From NCBI RefSeq assembly GCF_000382205.1, contig NZ_KB907787.1, forward strand, positions 1 to 64,000: DNA of 64,000 nt, written 5' to 3'. Made by a program: the position numbers and the translations under genes. How positions within the stretch are numbered: position 1 is the first letter of the stretch; every line of letters starts with the position of its first letter. Origin of the DNA: Dyadobacter beijingensis DSM 21582 (GTDB taxonomy: Bacteria > Bacteroidota > Bacteroidia > Cytophagales > Spirosomataceae). Below are positions 63,531 through 64,000 of this stretch, piece after piece. Below the pieces are notes generated by a model. It worked only from the letters and a program-made list of their open reading frames with translations, ran no database searches and had not been told where the DNA came from.

Positions 63531-64000
63531 ATGCATTATTCCAGGGAGCAATTGATCGTACTTTTTACTTATCTGCCGGTGCTTTTGGCAGCAGTAATGG
63601 CTTTTATGCGTTACCGAAAGGCCCGGCCGCCGGTCAAGTTGCTCTGCTGGCTGATCTTCTTTGCCCTGTTCATCGAAAGCATTTCGCGGGTGTTGTGGTT
63701 TTTCAAAACATCCAACCTGTTTCTGTGGCCGGTGTACATCGTCGTCGAGTTCGGGCTGCTGCTCTGGATGTTTAGCCTGGTATTGGAGCAAAAATGGCTC
63801 AATCGGGCCAGAATATGGGTTTTGGTTTTTTTTGTGTGTGTTGTTTTGATCCGGGAATTCGGGCAAAAGGGGCAGTCGGTGTGGATTGATAATGCAGGCC
63901 GCTCTCTCGAGAGTGCGATGGTGATCTTTCTGGCCCTGGCCTATTTCTACAAAGTTTTCCAGGAATTAAAGGTGCAAAATCTGCTGCTCGAACCTTTCTT
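63531..64000 (+). CDS. Membrane protein, unknown (cut by right edge)
   Basis: An ATG at 63531 opens a frame still open at the right edge (156 complete codons). At least four hydrophobic helices are visible: LIVLFTYLPVLLAAVMAFMR, KLLCWLIFFALFIESISRV, LWPVYIVVEFGLLLWMFSL and WVLVFFVCVVLIREFG, then MVIFLALAYFYKVFQEL. It may be the N-terminal membrane part of a sensor or another integral membrane protein. I do not recognise a family; the C-terminus is unseen. Confidence 0.72.
   Translation, partial: MHYSREQLIVLFTYLPVLLAAVMAFMRYRKARPPVKLLCWLIFFALFIESISRVLWFFKTSNLFLWPVYIVVEFGLLLWMFSLVLEQKWLNRARIWVLVFFVCVVLIREFGQKGQSVWIDNAGRSLESAMVIFLALAYFYKVFQELKVQNLLLEPF

Overview
The window comes from a Bacteroidota chromosome, most likely a Cytophagales bacterium close to Dyadobacter or Spirosoma (inference from gene content; no search was run). 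Supporting signs are gliding-motility/type IX secretion (T9SS) proteins with the CHU_C-type C-terminal domain, a GldH lipoprotein, a three-gene cytochrome-b type succinate dehydrogenase, DUF2795 and DUF3127 proteins, Bacteroidota-type TAnnTTTG promoter boxes, and GC-rich codon use in the core genes.

Layout. 1-10202: a large secreted adhesin-like gene running off the left edge, sdhCAB with promoter and terminator, an OmpH/Skp chaperone, a penicillin-acylase family enzyme and CutC. 10203-10737: ruins of a higBA toxin-antitoxin pair. 10738-21360: small conserved genes, fluoride channel CrcB, an OB-fold DUF3127 protein, a trans-sulfuration enzyme, a symporter/DapA-like/AraC catabolic cluster, DoxX, an MHS-type transporter and a hydrolase. 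21392-25467: prfB with a programmed frameshift, lpdA, and two accessory genes (four-helix-bundle and nucleotidyltransferase) each enclosed by inverted arrays of short phased repeats. 25472-47409: housekeeping and envelope genes (heptose kinase, ribBA, two tandem T9SS proteins, YbaB, glycosyltransferase, cold-shock protein, lysS, AsmA-like protein, response regulator, gldH, two heterodisulfide-reductase-like Fe-S proteins).

47635-60995: tRNA-Phe(GAA) carries a 13.3 kb integrative mobilizable element bounded by an exact 23-bp copy of the tRNA 3' end. It holds an excisionase-like HTH protein, a RepA-like ATPase, an iteron-like array of about 26 GTTCCA units, a primase, a ParA-like ATPase, a membrane protein, a candidate oriT, MobC, a relaxase and a tyrosine integrase. 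An AT-rich cargo block sits in the middle: an endonuclease/exonuclease/phosphatase-fold enzyme, a small unknown partner, and a 1016-residue fusion of an HD phosphohydrolase domain to an HSP90-like ATPase. The cargo is the best candidate for an undescribed, possibly anti-phage, system.

60996-64000: the original tRNA terminator (displaced by the insertion), an AraC regulator, an old-yellow-enzyme family reductase, and the start of a membrane protein cut by the right edge.
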